Shown here: one piece after another, positions 1 through 7,645 of the stretch
Position numbering within the stretch: position 1 is the first letter of the stretch
How the letters are laid out: every line of letters begins with the position of its first letter
From: Halotia branconii CENA392
GTDB lineage: Bacteria > Cyanobacteriota > Cyanobacteriia > Cyanobacteriales > Nostocaceae
Direction of reading: 5' to 3'
DNA: 64,000 bases
Assembly (NCBI RefSeq): GCF_029953635.1
Contig: NZ_CP124543.1
Coordinates: forward strand, 5,435,455 to 5,499,454
The notes under the pieces: generated by a model
The model's database searches: none
What the model saw: the letters and a program-made list of their open reading frames with translations, nothing else
Told to the model about the DNA's origin: nothing
Program-made: the position numbers and the translations under genes

Positions 1-163
1 CATCCGCCTAAACTTTAGTTTTGTTGTAGTCAAAATTTGACTATAAGTTTTTGACAAAATCTGTTAGAGAAATGCGATCGCAGTAAATAGGGTCAAAAGT
101 TGCGATCGCATGAATGCCAAATTATTACTTGTGACATAAGGATATTGCGATCGCGCCACTTTG

Positions 164-316
164 TCACAAATTTGGATAAACCTCATCGACCTCATCCCAT
201 GCCTGATTAGCGAGATTCTCCAAAGCCATAGCCAGCAACAGCGGATGATCGTATTCCCCGCGCTGCAAGCGGTCGAAAAATATCTCAATTTGCAGGAAGA
301 GGATTTGCGGGTTCAT
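164..316 (-). CDS. 50-aa protein coupled to the integrase
   Basis: I do not recognise this protein. The reading frame is open from ATG at 316 to TGA at 164 and gives an acidic, leucine-rich 50-aa product likely to form two helices, with a central GEYDHPLLLAMALENL stretch and a C-terminal DEVDEVYPNL. Its start codon overlaps the integrase stop as ATGA (313-316), the classic arrangement for translational coupling, so it is probably made in step with the recombinase. A role as accessory factor or excisionase-like regulator of the recombinase is only an inference from that coupling. HIP1 octamers lie on both sides. Confidence 0.55.
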   Translation of the reverse strand: MNPQILFLQIEIFFDRLQRGEYDHPLLLAMALENLANQAWDEVDEVYPNL

Positions 317-918
317 AAAGTGGCGATCGCGTCCTTAACATCGTCATCGCTGACCTCGATGTAGCGAGACAAAACCTTTAAATCTGTGTGGCCAGTAGCT
401 TTTTTAATAGTTGCAAGGCTGACACCTCGCTTTGCCAACTTGGTAATAAAACTCCGGCGGGTGCTGTGAGTGCTGATGCCTTTAGCAGCCAATCCAGCTT
501 TTTCAACAGCACTACGCAAAATCATGTCAGCCCAGCGAAGCGAGATTGCCTTGTCTCCTGCGCGGTCGGGGAACAGCCAACAAGAATTTTTTTCTGGCTG
601 ATAAGCTGCTAAAGATTCATAAAGTACCGGATGTACAGGCACTTGACGAGTTTTTCGCTTTCCGTCAGGACTGGCCTTGCGAGTCCTGGCTCGAAAATTG
701 ATATACTCGCGTGGTGTATGGTCATCGTTATAAACATCGTTGACTTGCAATTGCACCAGCGCCCCCCAGCGCTCACCAGTGTACCAAGCCAGATCAAGAA
801 GTAAGCGATATTTCCTACTTCTAATATGTTTGCGAATTTTGGCATAATCCGCTTCTGTCAAAATGGCTGCTTGTCCATTTCGGTTATTCTTCATTATTAT
901 TTTTCTCTGCTTCTGCAT
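313..918 (-). CDS. Tyrosine recombinase / phage-type integrase, short form
   Basis: Site-specific DNA recombinase of the tyrosine (XerC/lambda integrase) family, 201 aa. The catalytic set is visible in order: Arg50 in WYTGERWGAL, a lysine in the beta-hairpin around 81-90, His151 and Arg154 in HSTRRSF, His177 in GHTDLKVLSRY and nucleophile Tyr186. It is essentially only the catalytic domain; the N-terminal arm- and core-binding domains of full-length integrases (usually 300-400 aa) are missing, as in other small integrases. The start at 918 may be replaced by a second ATG at 894. A palindrome at 922-952 lies just upstream of the start and could serve autoregulation. It should integrate or excise the element it lies in. 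Confidence 0.9.
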   Translation of the reverse strand: MQKQRKIIMKNNRNGQAAILTEADYAKIRKHIRSRKYRLLLDLAWYTGERWGALVQLQVNDVYNDDHTPREYINFRARTRKASPDGKRKTRQVPVHPVLYESLAAYQPEKNSCWLFPDRAGDKAISLRWADMILRSAVEKAGLAAKGISTHSTRRSFITKLAKRGVSLATIKKATGHTDLKVLSRYIEVSDDDVKDAIATL

Positions 919-921
919 GTT

Positions 922-952
922 CCGGTTTAACCAACTGCAATGGTTAAATCGG
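922..952. promoter_or_regulatory. Palindrome at the integrase start
   Basis: Inverted repeat with 12-base arms, CCGGTTTAACCA at 922-933 and TGGTTAAATCGG at 941-952, one mismatch, 7-base spacer. It sits directly upstream of the recombinase ATG (minus strand) in the gap between two divergent transcription units. Such a site could be an operator for the recombinase or a recombinase-binding site near attP; the sequence alone does not decide. Confidence 0.45.
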
Positions 953-1022
953 AATATTTCTAATTAATGGTATTAGCAATATTCGGCTTAATCTTAGTTG
1001 TAGCAATGGTTTCACGCCATCC

Positions 1023-1060
1023 GTAAATCTTCCGGTTCTACATAAAAGTAGAACATTTAC
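1023..1060. promoter_or_regulatory. Nested palindrome upstream of the element operon
   Basis: Perfect 7-base inverted repeat GTTCTAC (1035-1041) and GTAGAAC (1048-1054) with a 6-base spacer, flanked by outer arms GTAAAT (1023-1028) and ATTTAC (1055-1060). It lies about 60 bp before the first plus-strand gene and 105 bp from the recombinase start. This is the usual geometry for an operator controlling divergent promoters, but no repressor gene is visible in the window. Confidence 0.45.
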
Positions 1061-1121
1061 ATAAATATTGAAGCCGCATAAAACGGATTTATTTATTTCA
1101 AAATAAATCTGATTTATTAAC

Positions 1122-1451
1122 ATGGCAGAACCAACACTTGCCGCTGTCTTTGGAGCTAACGCTACTCAAGACGCGAATACGCTGACTATCTCAAAAGCTG
1201 ATTTGACTGGTTTAACAGCTTCCGCCAATAACACAGCCGAAAGTTTGCTGGTGGCGATAATATTGCAAGCTAAACTTTCCCTGAATGCTACCAATTTTGA
1301 TTCTAATATTGACCAATCTATTGTTGTCGATACGGGCTACACGAGTTTTATTACACGCGGCACTGATAACACCGGGTACAGGACTGACCAGCTAACAGTT
1401 TCCTTGAGCAAAGTTGATACAAACTCCACAATTAACCCGGATAACTATTGA
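1122..1451 (+). CDS. Small acidic protein, first gene of the element operon
   Basis: 109 aa, not recognised. It is rich in Thr, Asn, Asp and Ala, has no cysteine, and has no clear signal peptide or membrane segment. The central SLLVAIILQAKLSL is a single amphipathic or hydrophobic stretch and the C-terminal half looks beta-rich (SIVVDTGYTSFITRG, QLTVSLSKVDT). This composition resembles small secreted or virion surface proteins, which is inference only. An ATG at 1122 follows an AT-rich leader with no good ribosome-binding site. It is followed after 2 bases by the Cys-rich gene and is the first gene of the plus-strand run, so it may be the most expressed product of the element. Confidence 0.7.
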   Translation: MAEPTLAAVFGANATQDANTLTISKADLTGLTASANNTAESLLVAIILQAKLSLNATNFDSNIDQSIVVDTGYTSFITRGTDNTGYRTDQLTVSLSKVDTNSTINPDNY

Positions 1452-1453
1452 TA

Positions 1454-1921
1454 ATGACACAATGTTTTCGTTTTTACGGCAAGGGAACTGACAACAACAA
1501 TTACGAATTTTTTGCTTGTGGAGTCACAGCGGAATATAGAGCCAGGGACTCAAACACCGTCTACCTGTTTTTAGATGGTGTTAATATTGCTGGAACAAAT
1601 TATTTCTATACATCTGCTACAGCACAAGTTAGCGCTGTAGCTAATGATAGCGCCACAACTGGTTACACAAAATTTGGTAATTGTAGCGCTTGTAACGCGG
1701 TTCCTTATGATTGCATAAATAATTCATGTGTCAAGAGCAATGTTTACGGGACTCCTGGCGAATATGACTCATTAGCTGAATGTCAAGCCGGCTGTGGCAT
1801 GGTCAGCGGACAAACTTGCCCAGATCCGTTTAAATGTCTCGACCCTAACAATTACTGCCCTCCTGACATGGTTTGTATTGAGCAGGTCGAATACAACGAA
1901 ATTAAAAGGTTAATAGGGTAA
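1454..1921 (+). CDS. Cys-rich protein with YDSLAECQAGC motif
   Basis: About 155 aa from ATG at 1454; a TTG at 1448 would overlap the previous stop. The N-terminal half is beta-rich and polar. The C-terminal half carries about ten cysteines in spaced pairs: CSAC, YDCINNSCV, GEYDSLAECQAGCG, CPDPFKC and YCPPDMVC. The block with a Cys pair, GTPGEY, DSLAEC and C looks like a small disulfide-bonded or metal-binding module. I recognise the pattern as recurring in phage and bacterial surface proteins but cannot name a family. There is no obvious signal peptide. The stop overlaps the ATG of the fibre gene (TAATG at 1919-1923), so the two are co-translated. Confidence 0.7.
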   Translation: MTQCFRFYGKGTDNNNYEFFACGVTAEYRARDSNTVYLFLDGVNIAGTNYFYTSATAQVSAVANDSATTGYTKFGNCSACNAVPYDCINNSCVKSNVYGTPGEYDSLAECQAGCGMVSGQTCPDPFKCLDPNNYCPPDMVCIEQVEYNEIKRLIG

Positions 1922-4422
1922 TGCCGACTCCACCTGGGCAATCACTTATTAGTGATATGCAAAGCATTAAGGCACAATTAGCGGCACTCAGGTTTGAAGT
2001 TTCGGACGCTAAAAATTTAGCCGCCACTGCTTCTAACACTGCGAATACTGCTAGTAAAAACGCTAGTAATGCCCTTGGTAAAGCTGAATTAGCAGATGGC
2101 AATGCTAATAGAGCAAATAGGCTTGCTGGAGATGCTAATAATGCTGCTAAAGATGCCAACAATACAGCTAAAAATGCAAGCAGAAAAGCTGATAATGCTT
2201 TAAGTATTGGCAATGAAGCACAAGGCACAGCAAGGCAAGCGCGTAGTGTGGCCGACCGGGCTGAAATTATCGGCACAAAAGCAGATAGGGATGCAGTCGC
2301 TGCATTTGGACAGGCTAATAATGCAAGCGCTAGGGCAACAAAGGCTGCAAGTGATGCCGAATTAGCGAAAGGCTTATCCATTCAAGCGAAGGGAGTCGCA
2401 CAAACCGCTACAACGGAAGCAAAGATAGCCAATGCCGTAGCCAAGGAAGCAAACGCGCTAAGTAAGGTTGCTCGTGGTGTAGCTGACAATGCGGTTGGCG
2501 TAGCAAAAGCAGCACAAAGGGCGATCAATATTGTAGACAACAAAATTGCTAGTGTTGTAGGACAAGTAGGGAAACTGGCTTCCAAAGTAGCTGACGTTGC
2601 TTTGGATGCAGCAGAAGCAATAGGCATTAGTCGCAAAGCTTTGACAACTGCTGGTAAGGTTGCTGGTGACTTATTAGGACTAGCCGCTAAAGTTGCAGCA
2701 TTAGCTGGTACTGTTATTGAAATTTTGCAGTTGGTAGCATTTGCCGAGGCATTGGGTTCTCGAATTGATGCAATAGAGCGTGAGGTTACAGCTATTGGTG
2801 CTGATGTCTCCAACATCCTTGGTCGTTTGCTGCCAACGATTAGAGGAATAGCTAGAAACGCACTAGATGTTGCTAATTCGGTTCGTGGCGTGGCTGATTA
2901 TGCCGTAAGTATTGGTAATTCCGCTAGTTCTCAAGCCAGTAGTGCCATATCACAAGCCAGACAGGCAATAGGTCAATCTGGGCAAGCCATTCTCGCCGCT
3001 AATGTAGCTCAAGGTGTAGCAAATTCTGCTTTGTCTACTGCTGTTACAGCTAATTCTCAGGCAGTAAAGGCTGCGGGAATTGCGATCGCCGCTGGTTCGG
3101 TTGCGACGACTGCAAATGTGACAGCTAACGCAGCTAACACTACTGCTACAGATGCTAAATCAACGGCTAAAACTGCCAATGAATCAGCAAGAAAAGCCCA
3201 GTCTACTGGGGATAATGCACTAAACAAAGCGTTAGAGGTAGCTGCGGGACTAGCTACGTTACTTGGGTTATATCAACTACTCAAAAACAAGCCGGGTATT
3301 CCTGGATTGCCGGGGAAAGATGGTCGAGACGGTAGACCAGGTAGAGACGGTGTTATTCAAACGATATTCGCTTATTTACCAGGTATACCTGGACAACCAG
3401 GTAGAGACGGAAGGGACGGCTTGAATGGATTTCCAGGTAGACCGGGTAGAGACGGACGCGATGGAGTAGATGCAGTGCCTTACAACGATTCAGGATTAAA
3501 AGCTTTTATAGCAGCTCAACATTCAGAAACTAGAACATCAATATTGGCTCCGATCATGGCATTGCTAGCCCCAATATTTGCTATTTGTAAGCAGATTTTA
3601 GATGCTGTTAGTCAATTTAGTAATGCCGCACAATTAGCACTACTAAATATTATCAATAACAAACTTGGCGATCAGCTTGTTGGTGGTATTGGTGGCAAAC
3701 TTTCAAGAGTTGCTGATTGGTTACATCTTGATAGGGTATTAAATTTAATGATCGCCGCTGCAACCGTACACAATGCTTTGATGCTATCAAATGACATCGG
3801 TCAAACATTATTAGGTGCAATTAGTAACGTTCTTCAATTAATAGGATTAAAAAAAGAAGACGGCAGCGCGTTTGATTTAGGTAGTGTAATCTCTGGCAGT
3901 ATTCAAAGTTTTATCACAGCTATTATTGGCACGGATAATTATACAGTTTTAAAAGAATCCTGGGCAAAAGCTAACAGAATATATCAAGCTTCAGTCAATA
4001 TATTAAATGCCTTTCAGGGGTTAAGTAGTGCTATTTTAACCGGATTAGAAATGACTGCTGGTAAGGTTGCCAAAATAGGCAATGCGTTAAGAAAGTCCGG
4101 TGAGGTTTTGGAATCGGCTTACGGCTGGATGAATCCACAGCCAAAATTCAATCGTGTTACTCAAACTTTAGAAAGTCTACAGAATGGTGCTTCAACCATC
4201 CAAATGGTGACTCAAGCACCATTAGACATCATCAACGCGACTACTGAATTAACTAACGCAACTACAGAACTAACTAATGCAATTAAAGAAGATGACAAGC
4301 CAGAAAACAAAGGAAAACAATCACCGGAACCAGACCAATTAAAAGCAACTGAAACAAATGCCAAATTAGTTAGTGCTGCTTTTGAATTAATCGATTTAGA
4401 TTTTGAACCAGATGAGAACTAA
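1921..4422 (+). CDS. 833-aa coiled-coil and collagen-like fibre protein
   Basis: Long, low-complexity structural protein. Residues about 15-235 are an Ala/Asn-rich run with Ala at heptad-like spacing, typical of a long coiled coil. A hydrophobic stretch follows at about 240-275 and more Ala/Ser-rich helix to about 450. Two collagen-like blocks, at about 459-475 and 486-521, consist of Gly-X-Y triplets such as GIPGLPGKDGRDG and GRPGRDGRDG. The C-terminal 300 aa are helical with hydrophobic stretches and end in a charged, Pro-rich tail. Collagen triplets next to coiled coils usually mean a trimeric fibre, as in phage tail fibres. Function as a receptor-binding or surface fibre is inferred; no homologue is named. 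It is the largest gene of the element and is co-translated with its neighbours. Confidence 0.8.
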   Translation: MPTPPGQSLISDMQSIKAQLAALRFEVSDAKNLAATASNTANTASKNASNALGKAELADGNANRANRLAGDANNAAKDANNTAKNASRKADNALSIGNEAQGTARQARSVADRAEIIGTKADRDAVAAFGQANNASARATKAASDAELAKGLSIQAKGVAQTATTEAKIANAVAKEANALSKVARGVADNAVGVAKAAQRAINIVDNKIASVVGQVGKLASKVADVALDAAEAIGISRKALTTAGKVAGDLLGLAAKVAALAGTVIEILQLVAFAEALGSRIDAIEREVTAIGADVSNILGRLLPTIRGIARNALDVANSVRGVADYAVSIGNSASSQASSAISQARQAIGQSGQAILAANVAQGVANSALSTAVTANSQAVKAAGIAIAAGSVATTANVTANAANTTATDAKSTAKTANESARKAQSTGDNALNKALEVAAGLATLLGLYQLLKNKPGIPGLPGKDGRDGRPGRDGVIQTIFAYLPGIPGQPGRDGRDGLNGFPGRPGRDGRDGVDAVPYNDSGLKAFIAAQHSETRTSILAPIMALLAPIFAICKQILDAVSQFSNAAQLALLNIINNKLGDQLVGGIGGKLSRVADWLHLDRVLNLMIAAATVHNALMLSNDIGQTLLGAISNVLQLIGLKKEDGSAFDLGSVISGSIQSFITAIIGTDNYTVLKESWAKANRIYQASVNILNAFQGLSSAILTGLEMTAGKVAKIGNALRKSGEVLESAYGWMNPQPKFNRVTQTLESLQNGASTIQMVTQAPLDIINATTELTNATTELTNAIKEDDKPENKGKQSPEPDQLKATETNAKLVSAAFELIDLDFEPDEN

Positions 4423-4424
4423 AT

Positions 4425-5249
4425 ATGCCATTACCAGATGATTTTAACGAATGGGAATTTTTGCAAGATACTGTTAGACGCTGGCACAACAAAGCTGTTA
4501 CCCAGTGGTTCAAAAATCAACCAGTTGATGACATTTCCACGCCTAAACGAGCGTTACGTCATGCTTGTACCATGAAAGATGGAGATACTAGCACCATGAC
4601 CATGATGAGGTTATGGCTATTTGAGGTTACAGCTGGGCATACGCAAAGCTTACAAACCCCCATTTACGGTATTCCTGTCACAGAATTACAACGAGACTTC
4701 AAGTTTAGACCACAAATTAAACTTTATTTCAAAGAACCGTACAGCTTTGAAAAACATGGTGATGGTACAGAACAAGTACGAGGAGAAATCAGTTTTAGAA
4801 TCATGAATAAAACTGCTGAAACTATATCAAGGACTGATGCAGTTGAATATGCCCGTGAGATTAAAAACGAATTTGCTACTCCTCCATTAATTTGGAAGAA
4901 AGGCAAATACAAGTGTACGTATTTAGATTTAGATAATGGGTTTGATTTACGTTTATTGTGCGTATCCAAAACAGAAGGAATTTCTACTGTTCAATCAATA
5001 TTAAAAATTGTAGACAAGACTTACAACGATAATAATTTTCAATTTATAGAAAATACTAAAGAATTTCCTGCCAACCCAGGCACACATCGGGTTTATGGCA
5101 GAACAGTTAAAAAATTTCGGCAACGTCCTACCGCTGACGTGAAATTTACCCACGCTCAATTGCTTATCCCTGGACAAGTCAAACCGGTTAACTTAGTCGG
5201 TCTGAACGGACGCTTAAGAAGCGTGATAGAAAATGTCACCGCGGCTTAA
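4425..5249 (+). CDS. Unrecognised 274-aa element protein
   Basis: A soluble, mixed alpha/beta protein that I do not recognise. It starts at the ATG two bases after the fibre gene stop. There is no signal peptide or membrane segment. The middle (ELQRDFKFRPQIKLYFKEPY, GEISFRIMNK) is rich in beta-strand-like alternation with many aromatic and basic residues, and the C-terminal third is basic (VYGRTVKKFRQRP). The position right after a fibre gene would suit a chaperone, connector or assembly protein. That is positional inference only. The A+T-rich codon use matches the rest of the element. Confidence 0.7.
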   Translation: MPLPDDFNEWEFLQDTVRRWHNKAVTQWFKNQPVDDISTPKRALRHACTMKDGDTSTMTMMRLWLFEVTAGHTQSLQTPIYGIPVTELQRDFKFRPQIKLYFKEPYSFEKHGDGTEQVRGEISFRIMNKTAETISRTDAVEYAREIKNEFATPPLIWKKGKYKCTYLDLDNGFDLRLLCVSKTEGISTVQSILKIVDKTYNDNNFQFIENTKEFPANPGTHRVYGRTVKKFRQRPTADVKFTHAQLLIPGQVKPVNLVGLNGRLRSVIENVTAA

Positions 5250-5278
5250 ACATTCCAATTCTTTTTCGGGAAGTATAC

Positions 5279-5938
5279 TTGTCGCTGGTTCAATTCTTCC
5301 CAAAACACGCTGTTAGCCTGGGTATAAAGTTTGTAAAAAATCAAACCATACAGGAAGACATGGGTAAGTATTCTGATATTAGGCGTGGGAAAGAACTTAA
5401 TGAGGCTTTAACTAAACTACGGGCATGGGAAGACCTCAGCCGCGATGCAAAGCAAACATTATATAAAGGACAGCGCGGATCTTCAGTGAAAGTTAATGCT
5501 AACCGCGTGAAAGGATATGTTGAATCTTTTGGACTAGTCGGTAGAATATACCTTCCAACTAGACTGCTTTCAAGCACTCAGACAACTCAAGCTGCATTAA
5601 TTAATACAGTCCGAACTGCGGCGGCGGCATCTAGCAGAACTCATGATGTTGGATTTACTGTGCCTACTGGCGGGGTTTTGTTAGATGGATTAAAAGGATA
5701 CAAGCCAGCAAAGCTGTCGCTAACAGATCGTGGCACTGAGGTTGCTGATAACAAGTCACGCATCACTAATATCGAATACAAGCGATACGACAATAAAACT
5801 GTTTCGTCTCCTTTTGGTGCGGGAACAGATACAGAAACCTATCAAGCTGCTGTTACCGATATCAAAGGACAATCAGCTATTGAAACCTTTTTGCAATCAA
5901 CAGGAAACCGAATTGCATTTACGCCTGAGATTCTCTAA
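5279..5938 (+). CDS. Unrecognised 219-aa element protein
   Basis: Not recognised. The longest reading starts at TTG 5279 preceded by a plausible GGGAAG ribosome-binding site; an ATG at 5360 (MGKYSDIRRG) is the alternative and would give about 192 aa. The N-terminal third is basic and helical, a middle AAAASSRTHDVGFTVPTGG segment is Ala/Ser-rich, and the C-terminal half is polar and beta-like. No membrane segment is seen. The 29-base gap before it is one of the widest in the operon. Its stop overlaps the next ATG (TAATG). It could be a structural or assembly protein, but no family can be named. Confidence 0.65.
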   Translation: MSLVQFFPKHAVSLGIKFVKNQTIQEDMGKYSDIRRGKELNEALTKLRAWEDLSRDAKQTLYKGQRGSSVKVNANRVKGYVESFGLVGRIYLPTRLLSSTQTTQAALINTVRTAAAASSRTHDVGFTVPTGGVLLDGLKGYKPAKLSLTDRGTEVADNKSRITNIEYKRYDNKTVSSPFGAGTDTETYQAAVTDIKGQSAIETFLQSTGNRIAFTPEIL

Positions 5939-6183
5939 TGAGTGAAATATTAGTACTGCCTGAAGATCGGCGCGATCTATTAATGGTGTCTGCCGAAGAA
6001 ATGCGAGACATCGATGGCATGATCATCATCAATCAAGCTGGTGCTGATTGGCTCTCAGGCAAGCTTGATACAGGTACTTATTTTGATACTCTCGACCACT
6101 TTGGAATTGACCCCTATCAGCACGTTAAACCTGTTGAAGAATTAGCTTTTAACCAAGTTGTCAGTTACGAACTTTTTTTATGA
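5938..6183 (+). CDS. Unrecognised 81-aa acidic protein
   Basis: An acidic, soluble 81-aa protein starting at an ATG that overlaps the preceding stop by one base and ending in an ATGA overlap (6180-6183) with the next gene, so it is translationally coupled on both sides. The sequence is rich in Asp, Glu and Leu with an IIINQAGADWLSGKLDTG core and an Asp-Thr-Leu-Asp-His stretch. No motif is recognised. In size and acidity it resembles small chaperones or adaptors of structural operons, but this is only a suggestion. Confidence 0.65.
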   Translation: MSEILVLPEDRRDLLMVSAEEMRDIDGMIIINQAGADWLSGKLDTGTYFDTLDHFGIDPYQHVKPVEELAFNQVVSYELFL

Positions 6184-6635
6184 GGGAATTACAGCTTGGT
6201 AATTCTAGTAATTGGGAAATTATTCATAATGCCAATGTATCGGCAGTAATACTATCAAAAGAAGGGGGCGGATATAAATCCGTTCCCATTCCTGAAATTT
6301 CAATTGCTGTATTATTAGATGTTTTTGTTTTAGCAGTTCGAGTTTCTACTATTGTTCCAGAAGGAAGAACATGGAGATTTGCTGGTCACATTAAGCAATC
6401 CGTTAGTACAGGAATTTCAGCTTTTGATAATCAAGATGCCAGTTTTAATACAAAACGACCTTTATTTTTAGACAAAATAAATCTTGTTTTGTATCCCAAA
6501 ATCTCTACTAACTACAGCGTTTCTATCAAACTCCCTGATTGGTTTGAAAATGCTGGGGTTGCTGTTTGGAGATATACGGGAATTGACCAAGACGCTGATT
6601 TGACAAGAATTGAAGCGAAAATTGATGCTCTTTGA
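6180..6635 (+). CDS. Unrecognised 151-aa beta-rich protein
   Basis: Begins with an ATGA overlap to the preceding gene. The product looks beta-rich, with alternating hydrophobic strands such as SIAVLLDVFVLAVRVSTIV, KINLVLYPK and YSVSIKLPDWF, and ends in a short helix DADLTRIEAKIDAL. The strand pattern resembles a jelly-roll or similar sandwich fold more than an enzyme, and no catalytic motif is visible. It is followed without a gap by the membrane-anchored coiled-coil gene (TGA then ATG at 6636). A small virion or adhesin component is possible; nothing stronger can be said. Confidence 0.65.
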   Translation: MRELQLGNSSNWEIIHNANVSAVILSKEGGGYKSVPIPEISIAVLLDVFVLAVRVSTIVPEGRTWRFAGHIKQSVSTGISAFDNQDASFNTKRPLFLDKINLVLYPKISTNYSVSIKLPDWFENAGVAVWRYTGIDQDADLTRIEAKIDAL

Positions 6636-7058
6636 ATGAATACTACAAAGTCAGTAATGGCTGTTAGTTCAACTAACAGCCCAGGAGTCGTAATTACTTT
6701 AGAATCTACAGGTATATTTTTAGGGATACTTGTTAGTGGCTCTGTCTTGGCTGGTGTAGCAATTAGCGTAATTAGCAAAATGAATCGGATTTCATTTTTA
6801 GTTAATCAAATTCAAGAGACACTAAAAAATCACGCTAGTAATGCTGAAAAAATTAAGGATCTAGACAAAAGATTTGATATTCACCTGCAAGACTACATCA
6901 ACCATAAGGATGCTACTTTATTAGCACTAAATGGCAACGATGAAAAAATTGACCACAAATGGGAGCGAACAGAAGAATTATTTAAAGAAATAAAGGTGGA
7001 GATCAAAGAACTCCAGCAGTTTCTTCAAAAGCAGCAAAATTTTAAAATTAGGGAGTAG
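6636..7058 (+). CDS. Membrane-anchored coiled-coil protein
   Basis: 140 aa with a polar N-terminus, one strong transmembrane helix at about residues 22-46 (GIFLGILVSGSVLAGVAIS), then a long charged coiled coil from about 55 to 135 rich in Lys, Glu and Gln (KWERTEELFKEIKVEIKELQ). This architecture is common in phage lysis accessory proteins and in small uncharacterised proteins next to holins; it also occurs in other membrane scaffolds. It directly abuts the preceding gene and is followed by a second small membrane protein, so the pair may act together at the cell membrane. Function is inferred only from topology. Confidence 0.65.
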   Translation: MNTTKSVMAVSSTNSPGVVITLESTGIFLGILVSGSVLAGVAISVISKMNRISFLVNQIQETLKNHASNAEKIKDLDKRFDIHLQDYINHKDATLLALNGNDEKIDHKWERTEELFKEIKVEIKELQQFLQKQQNFKIRE

Positions 7059-7064
7059 TTGTAA

Positions 7065-7238
7065 ATGTCCTCGAAAACCTTAGATCGCATTACGACAATT
7101 CTCGGTTTGGTTGCCGGAACCTCTAGTATACTGGGCGGTGCTGGAATCATCGGCGGCAACACTGCCCAAATTGTCACAGGCGTTGCTACTGCCATCCTTG
7201 GCTATTTGGTGCAGCGTCCGGCAGATGATAAAGCATGA
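7065..7238 (+). CDS. 57-aa small membrane protein, holin-like
   Basis: ATG at 7065, with a GGAG-type site just upstream, to TGA at 7238. The product is 57 aa with two hydrophobic, glycine-rich stretches, about residues 9-31 (ITTILGLVAGTSSILGGAG) and 34-50 (AQIVTGVATAILGYLV), separated by a short Gly-Gly-Asn turn, and a charged C-terminal RPADDKA. Size and two-helix hairpin topology fit small phage holins, but also many other tiny membrane proteins. The stop overlaps the next start (ATGA at 7235-7238). Together with the coiled-coil membrane protein before it, this is the best candidate for a lysis or export function in the element. Confidence 0.6.
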   Translation: MSSKTLDRITTILGLVAGTSSILGGAGIIGGNTAQIVTGVATAILGYLVQRPADDKA

Positions 7239-7414
7239 CTACAGAAGCGGAAAAAATTTGGCGACACGCCAAAGAGCTACAGCAAGCAGCCGAACTATTA
7301 GTAATTTGCTGCCAAGCTCACCCTCAAGAGTTGGATTACTTAAGATTTAACTTTGAAGCTGTAACTAGCCAGTACACGCAATTAGAAAAATTGTTTTCTG
7401 GGGATTCTCAGTAA
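7235..7414 (+). CDS. 59-aa helical protein at the end of the operon
   Basis: Begins in an ATGA overlap with the holin-like gene and runs to TAA at 7414. It is a polar helical protein with a heptad-like N-terminal half (TEAEKIWRHAKELQQAAELL) and two adjacent cysteines in VICCQAHPQELDYL. No membrane segment or known motif is seen. It is the last gene that is clearly part of the coupled series. The function is unknown. Confidence 0.55.
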   Translation: MTTEAEKIWRHAKELQQAAELLVICCQAHPQELDYLRFNFEAVTSQYTQLEKLFSGDSQ

Positions 7415-7417
7415 ATC

Positions 7418-7645
7418 TTGAGTTTATTACTCCTAAAGACGGCAAACACCACTTTGACATTACGGTTCACCCCAATAGCTGAGGGTATTAATTCTCATAC
7501 ATTAGACAAAGTGAAAGCAAATCAATCCATGAACCAACTAGAAACATCATTTAATTTAACCGTAACCGTCCCCGTCCAGGTTCGGAAAACCACCCTTCAT
7601 GGAATGGCTATCACTGAAGCTCTCAGTATATATATATCAGCATAA
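7418..7645 (+). CDS. Possible 75-aa reading frame at the element edge
   Basis: A TTG-initiated frame of 75 aa three bases after the previous stop. The second half (NQLETSFNLTVTVPVQVRK) looks protein-like. The first half is less convincing: another frame over 7417-7480 reads LEFITPKDGKHHFDITVHP and looks equally real, which suggests a decayed or frameshifted gene rather than an intact one. It ends just before the tRNA-like fragment, so it may be a remnant cut by integration. Confidence 0.25.
   Translation: MSLLLLKTANTTLTLRFTPIAEGINSHTLDKVKANQSMNQLETSFNLTVTVPVQVRKTTLHGMAITEALSIYISA

Noticed and set aside
64..288. 74-aa minus-strand frame at the left edge
   Set aside because: It lies in another frame over the 50-aa gene coupled to the integrase and is rich in Cys/Trp/Arg as expected for a shadow frame.
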